A stretch of 8,770 nt of DNA from an uncultured Collinsella sp. (GTDB lineage Bacteria > Actinomycetota > Coriobacteriia > Coriobacteriales > Coriobacteriaceae): assembly GCA_900551815.1 (NCBI GenBank), contig URXE01000074.1, forward strand, positions 1 to 8,770, in the 5' to 3' direction. Position 1 is the first letter of the stretch; each line of letters opens with the position of its first letter. This document shows, one piece after another, positions 1-7,718 of the stretch. The notes below the pieces were generated by a model that saw only the letters and a program-made list of their open reading frames with translations, was not told where the DNA came from and did no database searches. Made by a program: the position numbers and the translations under genes.

Positions 1-1673
<1,673 letters not shown>

Positions 1674-1725
1674 AGACCCCATACGTGGGACAATCGTGCC
1701 CAGAAGTTTGTTATGCCGCTGAGCC

Positions 1726-1731
1726 GAGGAG
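1726..1731 (+). promoter_or_regulatory. Ribosome binding site that sets the nth start
   Basis: GAGGAG sits 5 bases before the ATG at 1737. The in-frame ATG at 1713 has no comparable purine-rich site in front of it, so 1737 is preferred. Confidence 0.6.
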
Positions 1732-1736
1732 TCGTT

Positions 1737-2402
1737 ATGCCACGCGAGACCAATGCCGCCAAACGCGAGCGCGCCGTTGAGGTGTGCGAGCGCCTCAACC
1801 GTCGCTATGGCCCGGTCGAGTGTTTTTTGGATCACGAGAATCCCTTTAGGCTGCTCATTGCGGTGCTGCTCTCGGCGCAGACGACCGACGCGCAGGTCAA
1901 CAAGGTGACGCCGAAACTGTTTGCCCAGTGGCCCACGCCCGAGGCCATGGCACAGGCGAGCGTGGCCGATGTGGCGGACACCATTAAGTCACTCGGCTTT
2001 TATAAGAGTAAGGCCAAGCACGCCGTGGAGGCAGCGCAGATGATTGTCGCCGATTACGGCGGCGAGGTACCTGCCGACATGAAGGAGCTCGTCAAGCTGC
2101 CGGGCGTTGGCCGCAAAACGGCGAACATCGTGCTCAACGTGGGGTTTGGCATTGTCGAGGGCATCGCGGTCGATACGCACGTCAACCGCATCGCACACCG
2201 CCTGATGCTGAGCCCTAAGACGCATGCCAAAGAGCCGCTCAAGACCGAGCAAGATCTGCTCAAGATTTTGCCGCACGAGTATTGGGAGTCGGTCAACCAC
2301 CAGTGGATTACCTTTGGCCGTGAGATCTGCGACGCCCGCAAACCCAAGTGCGACGAGTGCCCTCTGGCAGACCTTTGCCCCAGCGTACGGGTGGTGCAAT
2401 AG
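1737..2402 (+). CDS. nth: Endonuclease III, DNA base-excision repair glycosylase/AP lyase
   Basis: Bifunctional glycosylase/AP lyase that removes oxidised pyrimidines from DNA and nicks the abasic site. The protein has 221 residues from the ATG at 1737 (E. coli Nth has 211). The helix-hairpin-helix LPGVGRKTAN is at 121-130 and contains the expected catalytic lysine Lys127. The conserved aspartate of the VDTH motif is Asp146. Four cysteines at 198, 205, 208 and 214 have exactly the C-X6-C-X2-C-X5-C spacing of the [4Fe-4S] cluster, so the enzyme looks intact. An in-frame ATG at 1713 would add 8 residues, but the ribosome binding site GAGGAG favours 1737. It lies 63 bases after the ABC exporter and may be cotranscribed with it; there is no obvious functional link. 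Confidence 0.96.
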   Translation: MPRETNAAKRERAVEVCERLNRRYGPVECFLDHENPFRLLIAVLLSAQTTDAQVNKVTPKLFAQWPTPEAMAQASVADVADTIKSLGFYKSKAKHAVEAAQMIVADYGGEVPADMKELVKLPGVGRKTANIVLNVGFGIVEGIAVDTHVNRIAHRLMLSPKTHAKEPLKTEQDLLKILPHEYWESVNHQWITFGREICDARKPKCDECPLADLCPSVRVVQ

Positions 2403-2403
2403 C

Positions 2404-2427
2404 TTTTTGCAAATTTTTTGCAAAAAA
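2404..2427 (+). repeat. AT-rich TTTTTGCAAA repeats with a T6-GC-A6 palindrome
   Basis: Immediately after the nth stop, TTTTTGCAAA (2404-2413) is followed by the perfect 14-base palindrome TTTTTTGCAAAAAA (2414-2427). It is much more AT-rich than its surroundings. It could be a protein-binding site, UP-element-like curved DNA upstream of the surface-protein promoter, or a poor terminator for nth. The sequence alone does not decide. Confidence 0.4.
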
Positions 2428-2450
2428 GTCTCAAACCTTAGATATAGCTT

Positions 2451-2487
2451 GGTTGCGCAACCTTTTTAGGATTTTCTCGGCTAAAAT
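2451..2487 (+). promoter_or_regulatory. Putative promoter/operator of the surface-protein gene
   Basis: A perfect 12-base palindrome GGTTGCGCAACC (2451-2462) runs into a T-tract (2463-2467). TAAAAT at 2482-2487 is a good -10 candidate, about 70 bases before the ATG at 2558. No clear TTGACA-like -35 sits at 17 bases from it; that position is occupied by the end of the palindrome, as expected for a regulated promoter. A one-mismatch copy of the palindrome lies upstream of the kinase gene (7620-7635). The hairpin alone (4-base stem) is too weak to be a convincing nth terminator. Confidence 0.4.
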
Positions 2488-2544
2488 AAATCATGCAATT
2501 CAAATGTCTTCTTTCGCGAAGTGGTCGCGGAGAAGCAAGTCGGG

Positions 2545-2550
2545 AAAGGA
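2545..2550 (+). promoter_or_regulatory. Ribosome binding site of the surface-protein gene
   Basis: AAAGGA lies 7 bases before the ATG at 2558. It fixes this start over the open frame that extends upstream into nth (from 2348), and places the signal peptide exactly at the N-terminus. Confidence 0.7.
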
Positions 2551-2557
2551 CGACCAC

Positions 2558-4324
2558 ATGAATAGGAAGCTTAACGCTGCTATCACAGCCGGTCTGAGCT
2601 TGAGTATGGTGCTCAGCTCCACGCCGGTTGCTGCTATCGCGGCGGAGACTACCCAGGGCGCAAGCGAGGGGGCTACTGCTGCGGCCTCCACTGGCGAAAA
2701 GCAGGTTACCTTCTTTGCTAACGGGGGCACTTTTACTAAAACTAACTCCCCTGTCTTCGATTATCACACGAATGAAAACGGCGAGATTAGTCAGCCCGAT
2801 TCTCCGGTGCGCGATGGATACGTCTTTGACGGCTGGTATTATGACAGCACGTTTACCCAGGCTGTCGATTTTTCCCAGCCCCTTCAGGGCGGTGCAGCTC
2901 ACTTCACGCTGTTCGCCAAGTGGACTGAGGCTCCCTCGAAGGTGCTCGATGTGACCTACGCTGCCAATGGCGGTCAGTTCGCCGACGGCAACGAGGTCAT
3001 GCTGGGCCAGACTGACAGCAATGGCATTGCCCTTCAGGCGCTTGCTCCTACGCGCGACGGCTATGTGTTTGCCGGTTGGTATTATCACAGCGACGGTACC
3101 GACCAGGTTGACTTCAACCAGCCGATCGTCGGTGGCAGCAAGCATGTGATCCTTTTCGCCGCTTGGACGCCTGCGAAGCAGGACAAGACTATCGATATCC
3201 TCTACGTCGCCAACGGTGGCAAGTTCTTCGACGGCAACGAGACCATGCAGGGCGTAACCGATACCGACGGTTTCGCACGCCTGCCGCTTCAGCCGACCCG
3301 CGAGGGCTATGACTTCCTTGGTTGGTCGTACGATCGCGACGGAAATGACCCCGTCGACTTCACGCAGGCCATCGTTGCGGGCAGCGGCCACGCGACCGTT
3401 TATGCCCAGTGGAAGCAGAATAACGAGAAGGCTGTTCTCTATGTTGCCAATGGTGGCGTCTTCGCCGATGGCAATGTGGCCATGGAGGGTGTCACTGACA
3501 GCAACGGCGTCGCCCGCCAGCCCCTGGCCCCGACCCGCGAGGGCTACACCTTTACCGGTTGGACTTACGATGCTGCTGGCACCGAGCCTGTCGACTTCAC
3601 CAAGCCCGTCCAGGGTGGCGGTCAGCACGTTACGTTCTACGCACAGTGGGCAGAGCTTGCTAACAATGAGAAGGATGTTCTCTACGTCGCCAACGGTGGT
3701 GTTTTCGCTGATGGCAACGAAGTTCTCCAGGGTGTGACCGACGGCGACGGCGTCGCCCGCCAGCCCCTGGCCCCGACCCGCGAGGGCTACACCTTCGCCG
3801 GCTGGACCTATGACTCCAAGGGTGCCGACCCGGTCGACTTCAGCAAGCCCGTCCAGGGCGGTGGCGACCACGTGACGTTCTACGCCCAGTGGACCAAGAA
3901 CGAGACGCCTGCTGTCCAGACCCACAAGGTCAATTTCTATGTTGATGGGTCCACCACCACTGTTGAGGTCGAGGACGGCAAGACTGTTGCTCAGCCCAGC
4001 GATCCTTCCGTTGATGGCTTCAACTTTGTCGGCTGGTCTTCTTCCAAGGAGTCCTTCAAGAAGTTTGACTTCTCTACTCCTATCACCGAGGACACCACTG
4101 TCTACGCCTTCTTCACCGCTAAGACCCCCAAGTCCGAGGCTTTGAAGAAGGGTGGCAAGAAGCAGGTTGCTGCTGACAAGAAGGACGAGGCTAAGGCCAA
4201 GAAGAACGCCGCTGCCCTTCCTACCACTGGTGACCCGACCTTTGTTGTGACCTCCGCTGCTGCCCTTACCGGCGCCGTGGCTGTCGCTGTGGGCATGTAC
4301 ATGACCAAGCGTCGCGAGCACTAA
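2558..4324 (+). CDS. LPXTG-anchored surface protein with InlB-type (Listeria-Bacteroides) repeats
   Basis: Secreted protein of 588 residues, predicted to be cell-wall-anchored by a sortase. Residues 1-29 form a classic signal peptide (MNRK, hydrophobic core, AIAA before Glu30). After a short Thr/Ala/Gly-rich spacer come five long repeats, at about 48-123, 128-204, 211-286, 290-365 and 371-446. Each has an ANGG motif, PTR[DE]GY.F.GW in the middle and a closing [AF]xW. A sixth repeat of the usual InlB B-repeat size follows at about 457-520. Then come a Lys-rich, highly charged linker, the sorting motif LPTTG at 554-558, a hydrophobic segment and the basic tail KRREH. Such repeats are known from adhesins and other surface proteins; the ligand here is unknown. 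No catalytic domain is visible, so it may be a stalk or an adhesin in its own right. It is monocistronic, with its own upstream regulatory region and terminator. Confidence 0.92.
   Translation: MNRKLNAAITAGLSLSMVLSSTPVAAIAAETTQGASEGATAAASTGEKQVTFFANGGTFTKTNSPVFDYHTNENGEISQPDSPVRDGYVFDGWYYDSTFTQAVDFSQPLQGGAAHFTLFAKWTEAPSKVLDVTYAANGGQFADGNEVMLGQTDSNGIALQALAPTRDGYVFAGWYYHSDGTDQVDFNQPIVGGSKHVILFAAWTPAKQDKTIDILYVANGGKFFDGNETMQGVTDTDGFARLPLQPTREGYDFLGWSYDRDGNDPVDFTQAIVAGSGHATVYAQWKQNNEKAVLYVANGGVFADGNVAMEGVTDSNGVARQPLAPTREGYTFTGWTYDAAGTEPVDFTKPVQGGGQHVTFYAQWAELANNEKDVLYVANGGVFADGNEVLQGVTDGDGVARQPLAPTREGYTFAGWTYDSKGADPVDFSKPVQGGGDHVTFYAQWTKNETPAVQTHKVNFYVDGSTTTVEVEDGKTVAQPSDPSVDGFNFVGWSSSKESFKKFDFSTPITEDTTVYAFFTAKTPKSEALKKGGKKQVAADKKDEAKAKKNAAALPTTGDPTFVVTSAAALTGAVAVAVGMYMTKRREH
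2699..4117 (+). repeat. Tandem InlB-type repeat array inside the surface-protein gene
   Basis: Six coding repeats. The closing tryptophans of repeats 1-5 are at residues 122, 203, 285, 364 and 445, a period of 79-82 residues (about 243 bases). Repeats 1 to 3 are diverged; 4 and 5 are nearly the same. Repeat 6 (3926-4117) is shorter and lacks the ANGG and PTREGY signatures, but keeps the GF.F.GW core and the acidic/aromatic end. Confidence 0.88.
3504..3795 (+). repeat. Exact 49-base direct repeat, 243 bases apart
   Basis: Bases 3504-3552 recur identically at 3747-3795, encoding the GVARQPLAPTREGYTF stretch of repeats 4 and 5. Identity at every third codon position shows a recent duplication or gene conversion, rather than only protein-level constraint. 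This makes the region prone to unequal recombination. Confidence 0.85.
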
Positions 4325-4369
4325 TCACTTCTAGTGTTTACCTCCGGGCTTAATTAGCCCAAACCTGAT

Positions 4370-4406
4370 AGCCGCGTGGGGACCCGACCCCCACGCGGCT
4401 TTTATG
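4370..4406 (+). terminator. Rho-independent terminator of the surface-protein gene
   Basis: A perfect 12-base stem (4370-4381 with 4389-4400; left arm AGCCGCGTGGGG) with a 7-base loop is followed by a T-rich run. It begins 45 bases after the stop codon. A smaller 5-base hairpin (GGGCT/AGCCC, 4346-4360) precedes it. Confidence 0.88.
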
Positions 4407-4469
4407 TTTTAGTTATCTTGCGTGAGTATTGTCGGCTCTTGCATCCGTGTATAGATGTCCGCGGCAAAT

Positions 4470-4508
4470 AAAAGAGCGTCGCTGCGATATGTGCAGCGGC
4501 GCTCTTTT
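4470..4508 (-). terminator. Terminator of the kinase/FHA operon, possibly bidirectional
   Basis: Inverted repeat 4470-4485 / 4493-4508: 16 positions with one non-matching pair and a 7-base loop. The outer ends are A4 and T4, so it supplies a T-tract in both directions. It starts 29 bases beyond the stop of the FHA protein gene. Read on the + strand the odd pair is a G-U wobble, so it may also back up the terminator at 4370. Confidence 0.85.
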
Positions 4509-4537
4509 GCGTTGATTCTTATTGGGCGAGCTCGGCC

Positions 4538-5527
4538 CTAGGCCAATGCTCGTACGTTCGAGGAGATCTTCAGCACCAAAAAATCGGTCGAGGAGCCCAG
4601 CTTGAGCAGGTCGCCGTCGTGGATAGGAATCTGCTTGTCCTCGGCATCGGCGGTGCGCAGCGAGCGTGGCTTTTCGATAACGGTGGTCGCGCCGCTGCGT
4701 GTCATCAGCACCGTTCCATTGGTGGAGTGAAGGCCGCTTGCGAGCCATGTGCCGTTGGAAAACGCCACGCGCAGGTGCCGGCGGGATACATCGGGACCCA
4801 CGTTGGTGATGCTGTTTCGGTCGTGTGCGAACGAGCCTAAAACCGTGCCCTCGGGATCGAGGCTCAAGGGATAGATCGGCGGCAAAGCCGAGCCGTCTTT
4901 CGCAAGTCTGAGCAGCCCCAGTTTTGCAGGAGGCTCGTTGACCTTGTGGTTGGTATCCTGCACCTGGGCGGCCTCGGCGGTCTCGAGTGTGCCAAAGGTC
5001 TGGGATAGTCGCGTTATGGCAAAGTCCTTGACCTCGGAGGCGGCGGCATTGGGATCGGCCAGGCATCCGCAGACCGTTATCGCAAGGAGTTCCAAAAGCC
5101 TCCGGTCGCTTTGCTTGAGGCCCGGCGTGACGGCGATGCGATCAAAGATATTGCGCAGGATGGAGGCATCGAGCCCCCAGTGATCGAGCGATTTTGCCAT
5201 ACGCTCAAGGGCGCGGGTCGCTATGGCTTGCTGGCGAGCGTTGGACGCCGCCACGCCGCTTTCGCTGCCGACTTTTGCAGCGGCGGCCAAGTTCTGGACG
5301 CTCTGCGAAAAATCGGCAAACATCTCGGGGTCGATCTTGTCGGTACCCGGAATGACGTGCACCACGCGTCGCGATAGAAACGTCTTTTCGGCAATGCGAA
5401 ACCGTGGGGCCGGTTTGGAGCCCATCGGCTTGTCCGAAATCAAGATGCGCGCCGCTTCGCGATTATTGATCTGCAGGTCGCACTTAAGGAAATCAAAGAG
5501 CACTTCGGAAGGTGTTTCCGCACGCAT
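4538..5527 (-). CDS. FHA-domain protein, paralogue of the FHA protein at 7719-8675
   Basis: Cytosolic protein of 329 residues without signal peptide or membrane segment. The C-terminal FHA domain (about 204-322), a phosphothreonine-binding module, shows the family core: Gly231-Ser232, Ser248-Arg249-Arg250-His251 and STNGT at 268-272, i.e. the Arg, Ser and Asn expected to contact the phosphopeptide. The first 200 residues match no family I recognise. They are mostly predicted helical and share blocks with the paralogue: INNxxAAxIL at 20-29, F[LI]SRxxVH at 50-57, GCLxDP at 154-159 and GT[LV]ET at 179-183. The ATG at 5527 is chosen because AAAGGAG stands 9 bases before it; an in-frame ATG at 5572 would overlap the kinase gene by 10 bases and has no such site. 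The gene starts 35 bases after the kinase stop, so the two are very probably one transcript and this protein is a likely reader or substrate of the kinase. Confidence 0.88.
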   Translation of the reverse strand: MRAETPSEVLFDFLKCDLQINNREAARILISDKPMGSKPAPRFRIAEKTFLSRRVVHVIPGTDKIDPEMFADFSQSVQNLAAAAKVGSESGVAASNARQQAIATRALERMAKSLDHWGLDASILRNIFDRIAVTPGLKQSDRRLLELLAITVCGCLADPNAAASEVKDFAITRLSQTFGTLETAEAAQVQDTNHKVNEPPAKLGLLRLAKDGSALPPIYPLSLDPEGTVLGSFAHDRNSITNVGPDVSRRHLRVAFSNGTWLASGLHSTNGTVLMTRSGATTVIEKPRSLRTADAEDKQIPIHDGDLLKLGSSTDFLVLKISSNVRALA

Positions 5528-5536
5528 GATGCGAGG

Positions 5537-5543
5537 CTCCTTT
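5537..5543 (-). promoter_or_regulatory. Ribosome binding site deciding the FHA protein start
   Basis: AAAGGAG on the minus strand, 9 bases before the ATG at 5527, lies in the 35-base gap after the kinase stop. It argues for separate translation and against the longer frame from 5572. Confidence 0.65.
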
Positions 5544-5562
5544 CTGGTATCCGGTGAAGGTG

Positions 5563-7575
5563 TTAGATGCAAAAGCCGGGCAGGACATAGGTCATTTGGT
5601 CCGGTTTGTTTCCGGGCGTTGCCCAGCTAAACACGTCGCCGTCTTTTCCAACGCGGTTAAAGTACGTCGAGTCGGCGCCCTCGCTGCAGTCGGCGCTGGG
5701 GGTGCGCTCCCAGTAGCAGATCTTTTGGCCGGCGACGGTGCGGATCATCGCATCATTGGTGGTCAGACCGCTCACACTCTGCTCGCGATAGAGCTGGTAC
5801 TGCTCGCCTTCTCCGCTGTAGAGGCCAGAAAGGTACTCGCAGCCTTCTGCGAACGTTTCGGGCGCTTGGTAGCCGCACAGCTCGCTCATGGACGGCAGCC
5901 AGAGCATGTCGTCGGTGGCGGTGATGCTGGAGACGTCTTTAGTGGCGCCGGTGTTGTTGGTAAGCTTTCGCACCGGGCGGATCTGATTACGGAGATTGTC
6001 GGGCAGCGTAGCCATGCCCTTGTCCGCCAACCATTCGCGAAGCGACGATTGTTCCCAACCGCCCGTAGCGGCGCTGTCATTTACGGCGCGCATGGCGATG
6101 GGGGTACGGAACATAAAGGTGATGCCCGCGGGGAGGCCGTCATCGGTGAGCGTGTCTGCCTTAAAGCCCACGATCTGGACTTGTGCCTTGGTGATCCCGT
6201 CGGAAAGCCTGACGGTTTTGGTGTTCTCGTTTTCGAGCGACTGCTTGCTGTTTACCAGGTGGTAGGTTTCGGCAATCTCGAGCGCCTTTTTGTTGGTAGA
6301 TGTCTCTTGGATTTTGCGGGAGATCAGGGCGAGTTCTTCCCAGGTGTAATCGTCGAGTGACGGCTTGATGCCGTGCGCCAGATCGATAAGCCCCCAGCAC
6401 CTCGTGGCAAGGGCAGAAGCTGCGATGCCGGCAACGCAGACGCCGCCGAGCGCGAGCGCAGCGCGACGCGAGATGACCGGGTGGCGCGTCTGAGCTTTGT
6501 CGGAGCCGGAAGCCTTTGGTTGCTGGCTAAAATCGACAGGTGCGGACAGCGGCGTGCGCGGCTCAAAATCGATGTCATTAATCCAGGCATCGAGCTTGCC
6601 GACAATCGTAGACAGCGGCGCGCGCTGGGACTGCTCGCTATGGATAACGCTCATGATGACATCGACAAGCTTTTGGTCGCCGGGTAAACGCGCCTCGAGC
6701 GGCTCGGGCTCGTGCTCGATCTTGTACAGGTAGGGCGACTGGTCCATATGTTCGTTTAGGCGATATGGCGTGTGGCCGGCATAGAGCGTGTAGAGCACGC
6801 TGCAGAGCTCGTATGTATCGATGCTGGGCGACGTGCGCAGCGGCGCCAGCTCGGGGATGTCGTTGGAGAGCATTTCGGGCGGGGCGAACTCGGGTGTGCC
6901 ATTGCGCCAGATGCCGGTGGACATGGTAAACGAGGGGTCCGAGCGCTTGATGCTCGAGCTGCCCAGATCGACCAGGCAAAGGTCAAAACTGCAGCGTGCA
7001 ATCTGCTGGGCAAGGGGCCGGCGCGTCGTGCGAATAATGATGTTGCGCAAGGAGATATCACGGTGCACAAAAGGTACATCGAGCTTTTGGGCACTCAGGA
7101 GGATCTCTCCCAGGCGTTTTCCGATTGCGGCGACGGTGTTTGCGGGAATGTGGCCGCCCTCGGCGGGGTCGGTTAGCTCTGCCGCGGCGTCGCAAAGGGG
7201 CAGGCCTTCAATCCACTCCATAAGGATGACCGGCGTGTTGCCGGTATAACCGTAGCCATAGGTTTTGGGAAAGCCGCCCAACAGTGAGACGGCTGCAAGA
7301 TTGCGATATTCCTCGGTAAGCGTCTTGATGCCCGAGGGGCTGAAAGCGGAGCCGTTTTCATCACAGCCGCTGAGGGGCCACAGCGTCTTGAGCGCAAAGG
7401 TCTCGCCCTCGGTGTTGGCGACCTTGCGAAGATGGTGGGAACCGCCGCCGACTGCCCCGCAATCCAACAGGGTGGTAAAGCGGCGAATGGTATCGGGATC
7501 TTCGGTGGTCGCAAACATGGCGTTTGGTTCAAAGGGGGACAACGCGATGATATTCATGTCCGTGTCGTACGTCAC
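5563..7575 (-). CDS. Membrane Ser/Thr protein kinase with DUF6273-like extracellular domain
   Basis: Receptor-like kinase of 670 residues. Kinase domain, about 38-330: glycine-rich GAVGGG at 40-45, ATP-anchoring Lys63 in ALK, candidate helix-C glutamate Glu88/Glu89, catalytic HRDISLRN at 171-178 (Asp173, Asn178), DLG at 203-205 and APPE at 231-234. All catalytic residues are present, so it should be active. The HRD loop has Ser where most Ser/Thr kinases have Lys, and DLG replaces DFG. A linker (335-370) ends in basic residues before one membrane helix (about 372-391). The C-terminus, about 395-670, is predicted outside. WEQSSLREWL at 507-516, the LWLPSMSE segment near 558-565 and the closing YW..TP / DGDVF / VLPGFCI pattern resemble DUF6273. 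The start is GTG at 7575, supported by AAAGGA 7 bases upstream; ATG at 7557 is a weaker alternative. An FHA gene follows 35 bases downstream and another lies upstream. Confidence 0.9.
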   Translation of the reverse strand: MTYDTDMNIIALSPFEPNAMFATTEDPDTIRRFTTLLDCGAVGGGSHHLRKVANTEGETFALKTLWPLSGCDENGSAFSPSGIKTLTEEYRNLAAVSLLGGFPKTYGYGYTGNTPVILMEWIEGLPLCDAAAELTDPAEGGHIPANTVAAIGKRLGEILLSAQKLDVPFVHRDISLRNIIIRTTRRPLAQQIARCSFDLCLVDLGSSSIKRSDPSFTMSTGIWRNGTPEFAPPEMLSNDIPELAPLRTSPSIDTYELCSVLYTLYAGHTPYRLNEHMDQSPYLYKIEHEPEPLEARLPGDQKLVDVIMSVIHSEQSQRAPLSTIVGKLDAWINDIDFEPRTPLSAPVDFSQQPKASGSDKAQTRHPVISRRAALALGGVCVAGIAASALATRCWGLIDLAHGIKPSLDDYTWEELALISRKIQETSTNKKALEIAETYHLVNSKQSLENENTKTVRLSDGITKAQVQIVGFKADTLTDDGLPAGITFMFRTPIAMRAVNDSAATGGWEQSSLREWLADKGMATLPDNLRNQIRPVRKLTNNTGATKDVSSITATDDMLWLPSMSELCGYQAPETFAEGCEYLSGLYSGEGEQYQLYREQSVSGLTTNDAMIRTVAGQKICYWERTPSADCSEGADSTYFNRVGKDGDVFSWATPGNKPDQMTYVLPGFCI

Positions 7576-7582
7576 GGGGCGA

Positions 7583-7588
7583 TCCTTT
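7583..7588 (-). promoter_or_regulatory. Ribosome binding site supporting a GTG start for the kinase
   Basis: AAAGGA on the minus strand, 7 bases before GTG at 7575. The alternative ATG six codons later has no purine-rich site at a proper distance. Confidence 0.6.
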
Positions 7589-7598
7589 CGAGAAAAAG

Positions 7599-7635
7599 TG
7601 CATAGCGATAATGTTAGTGAAAAGGTAGCGCAACC
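7599..7635 (-). promoter_or_regulatory. Putative promoter/operator of the kinase gene
   Basis: Minus strand: GGTTGCGCTACC (7635-7624), a near-palindrome, then TTTT (7623-7620). After a total of 23 bases from GGTTGCGC comes TATGCA (7604-7599), a weak -10 candidate. The element upstream of the surface-protein gene has the same layout and spacing to its TAAAAT. With this -10 the leader would be only about 17 bases, barely enough for the ribosome binding site, so the exact -10 (CATTAT just upstream is another candidate) is uncertain. Confidence 0.35.
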
Positions 7636-7650
7636 GTTGCCTTAATCGAA

Positions 7651-7694
7651 AAGGTGCCGTTATTTGCAGTGGTTGATGCAAATAACGGCACCTT
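7651..7694 (-). terminator. Perfect 18-base inverted repeat after the right-hand FHA gene; probable terminator
   Basis: Arms 7651-7668 and 7677-7694 (AAGGTGCCGTTATTTGCA and its exact complement) with an 8-base loop. On the minus strand the stem ends in CCTTTT, then CG, a short T-tract; on the plus strand no T-tract follows. It begins 24 bases after the stop of the FHA gene. Most likely it separates that gene from the kinase unit, perhaps leakily given the short T run. Confidence 0.65.
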
Positions 7695-7718
7695 GTGCGT
7701 CGAAGATGTGTGGGCGGG

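Noticed and set aside
1686..1702. Hairpin TGGGAC/GT(G)CCCA between the ABC exporter and nth as a terminator
   Set aside because: Short stem with a bulge and no T-tract.
2451..2467. GGTTGCGCAACC-TTTTT as the nth terminator
   Set aside because: With a 4-base loop only four base pairs remain. The matching copy before the kinase gene fits a promoter/operator role better, though read-out as a weak terminator is not excluded.
2348..2557. Upstream extension of the surface protein into nth
   Set aside because: It would bury the signal peptide 70 residues inside the protein, and the ATG at 2558 has its own AAAGGA site.
2699..4117. CRISPR-like or phage tail repeat array
   Set aside because: The repeats are in frame, about 243 bases long without spacers, and encode InlB-type units.
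2438..4321. 627-codon open frame on the minus strand across the surface-protein gene
   Set aside because: It is the mirror of a repetitive, codon-biased gene. The + strand has signal peptide, repeats, sorting motif, ribosome binding site and terminator; the reverse frame has none of these.
5554..6360. 268-codon open frame on the plus strand opposite the kinase C-terminus
   Set aside because: Composition is that of a reverse shadow, and the minus frame encodes an ordered TM + DUF6273-like domain.
6900..7470. Pseudokinase interpretation
   Set aside because: Lys63, Asp173, Asn178 and Asp203 are all present; only the HRD+2 Lys is replaced.
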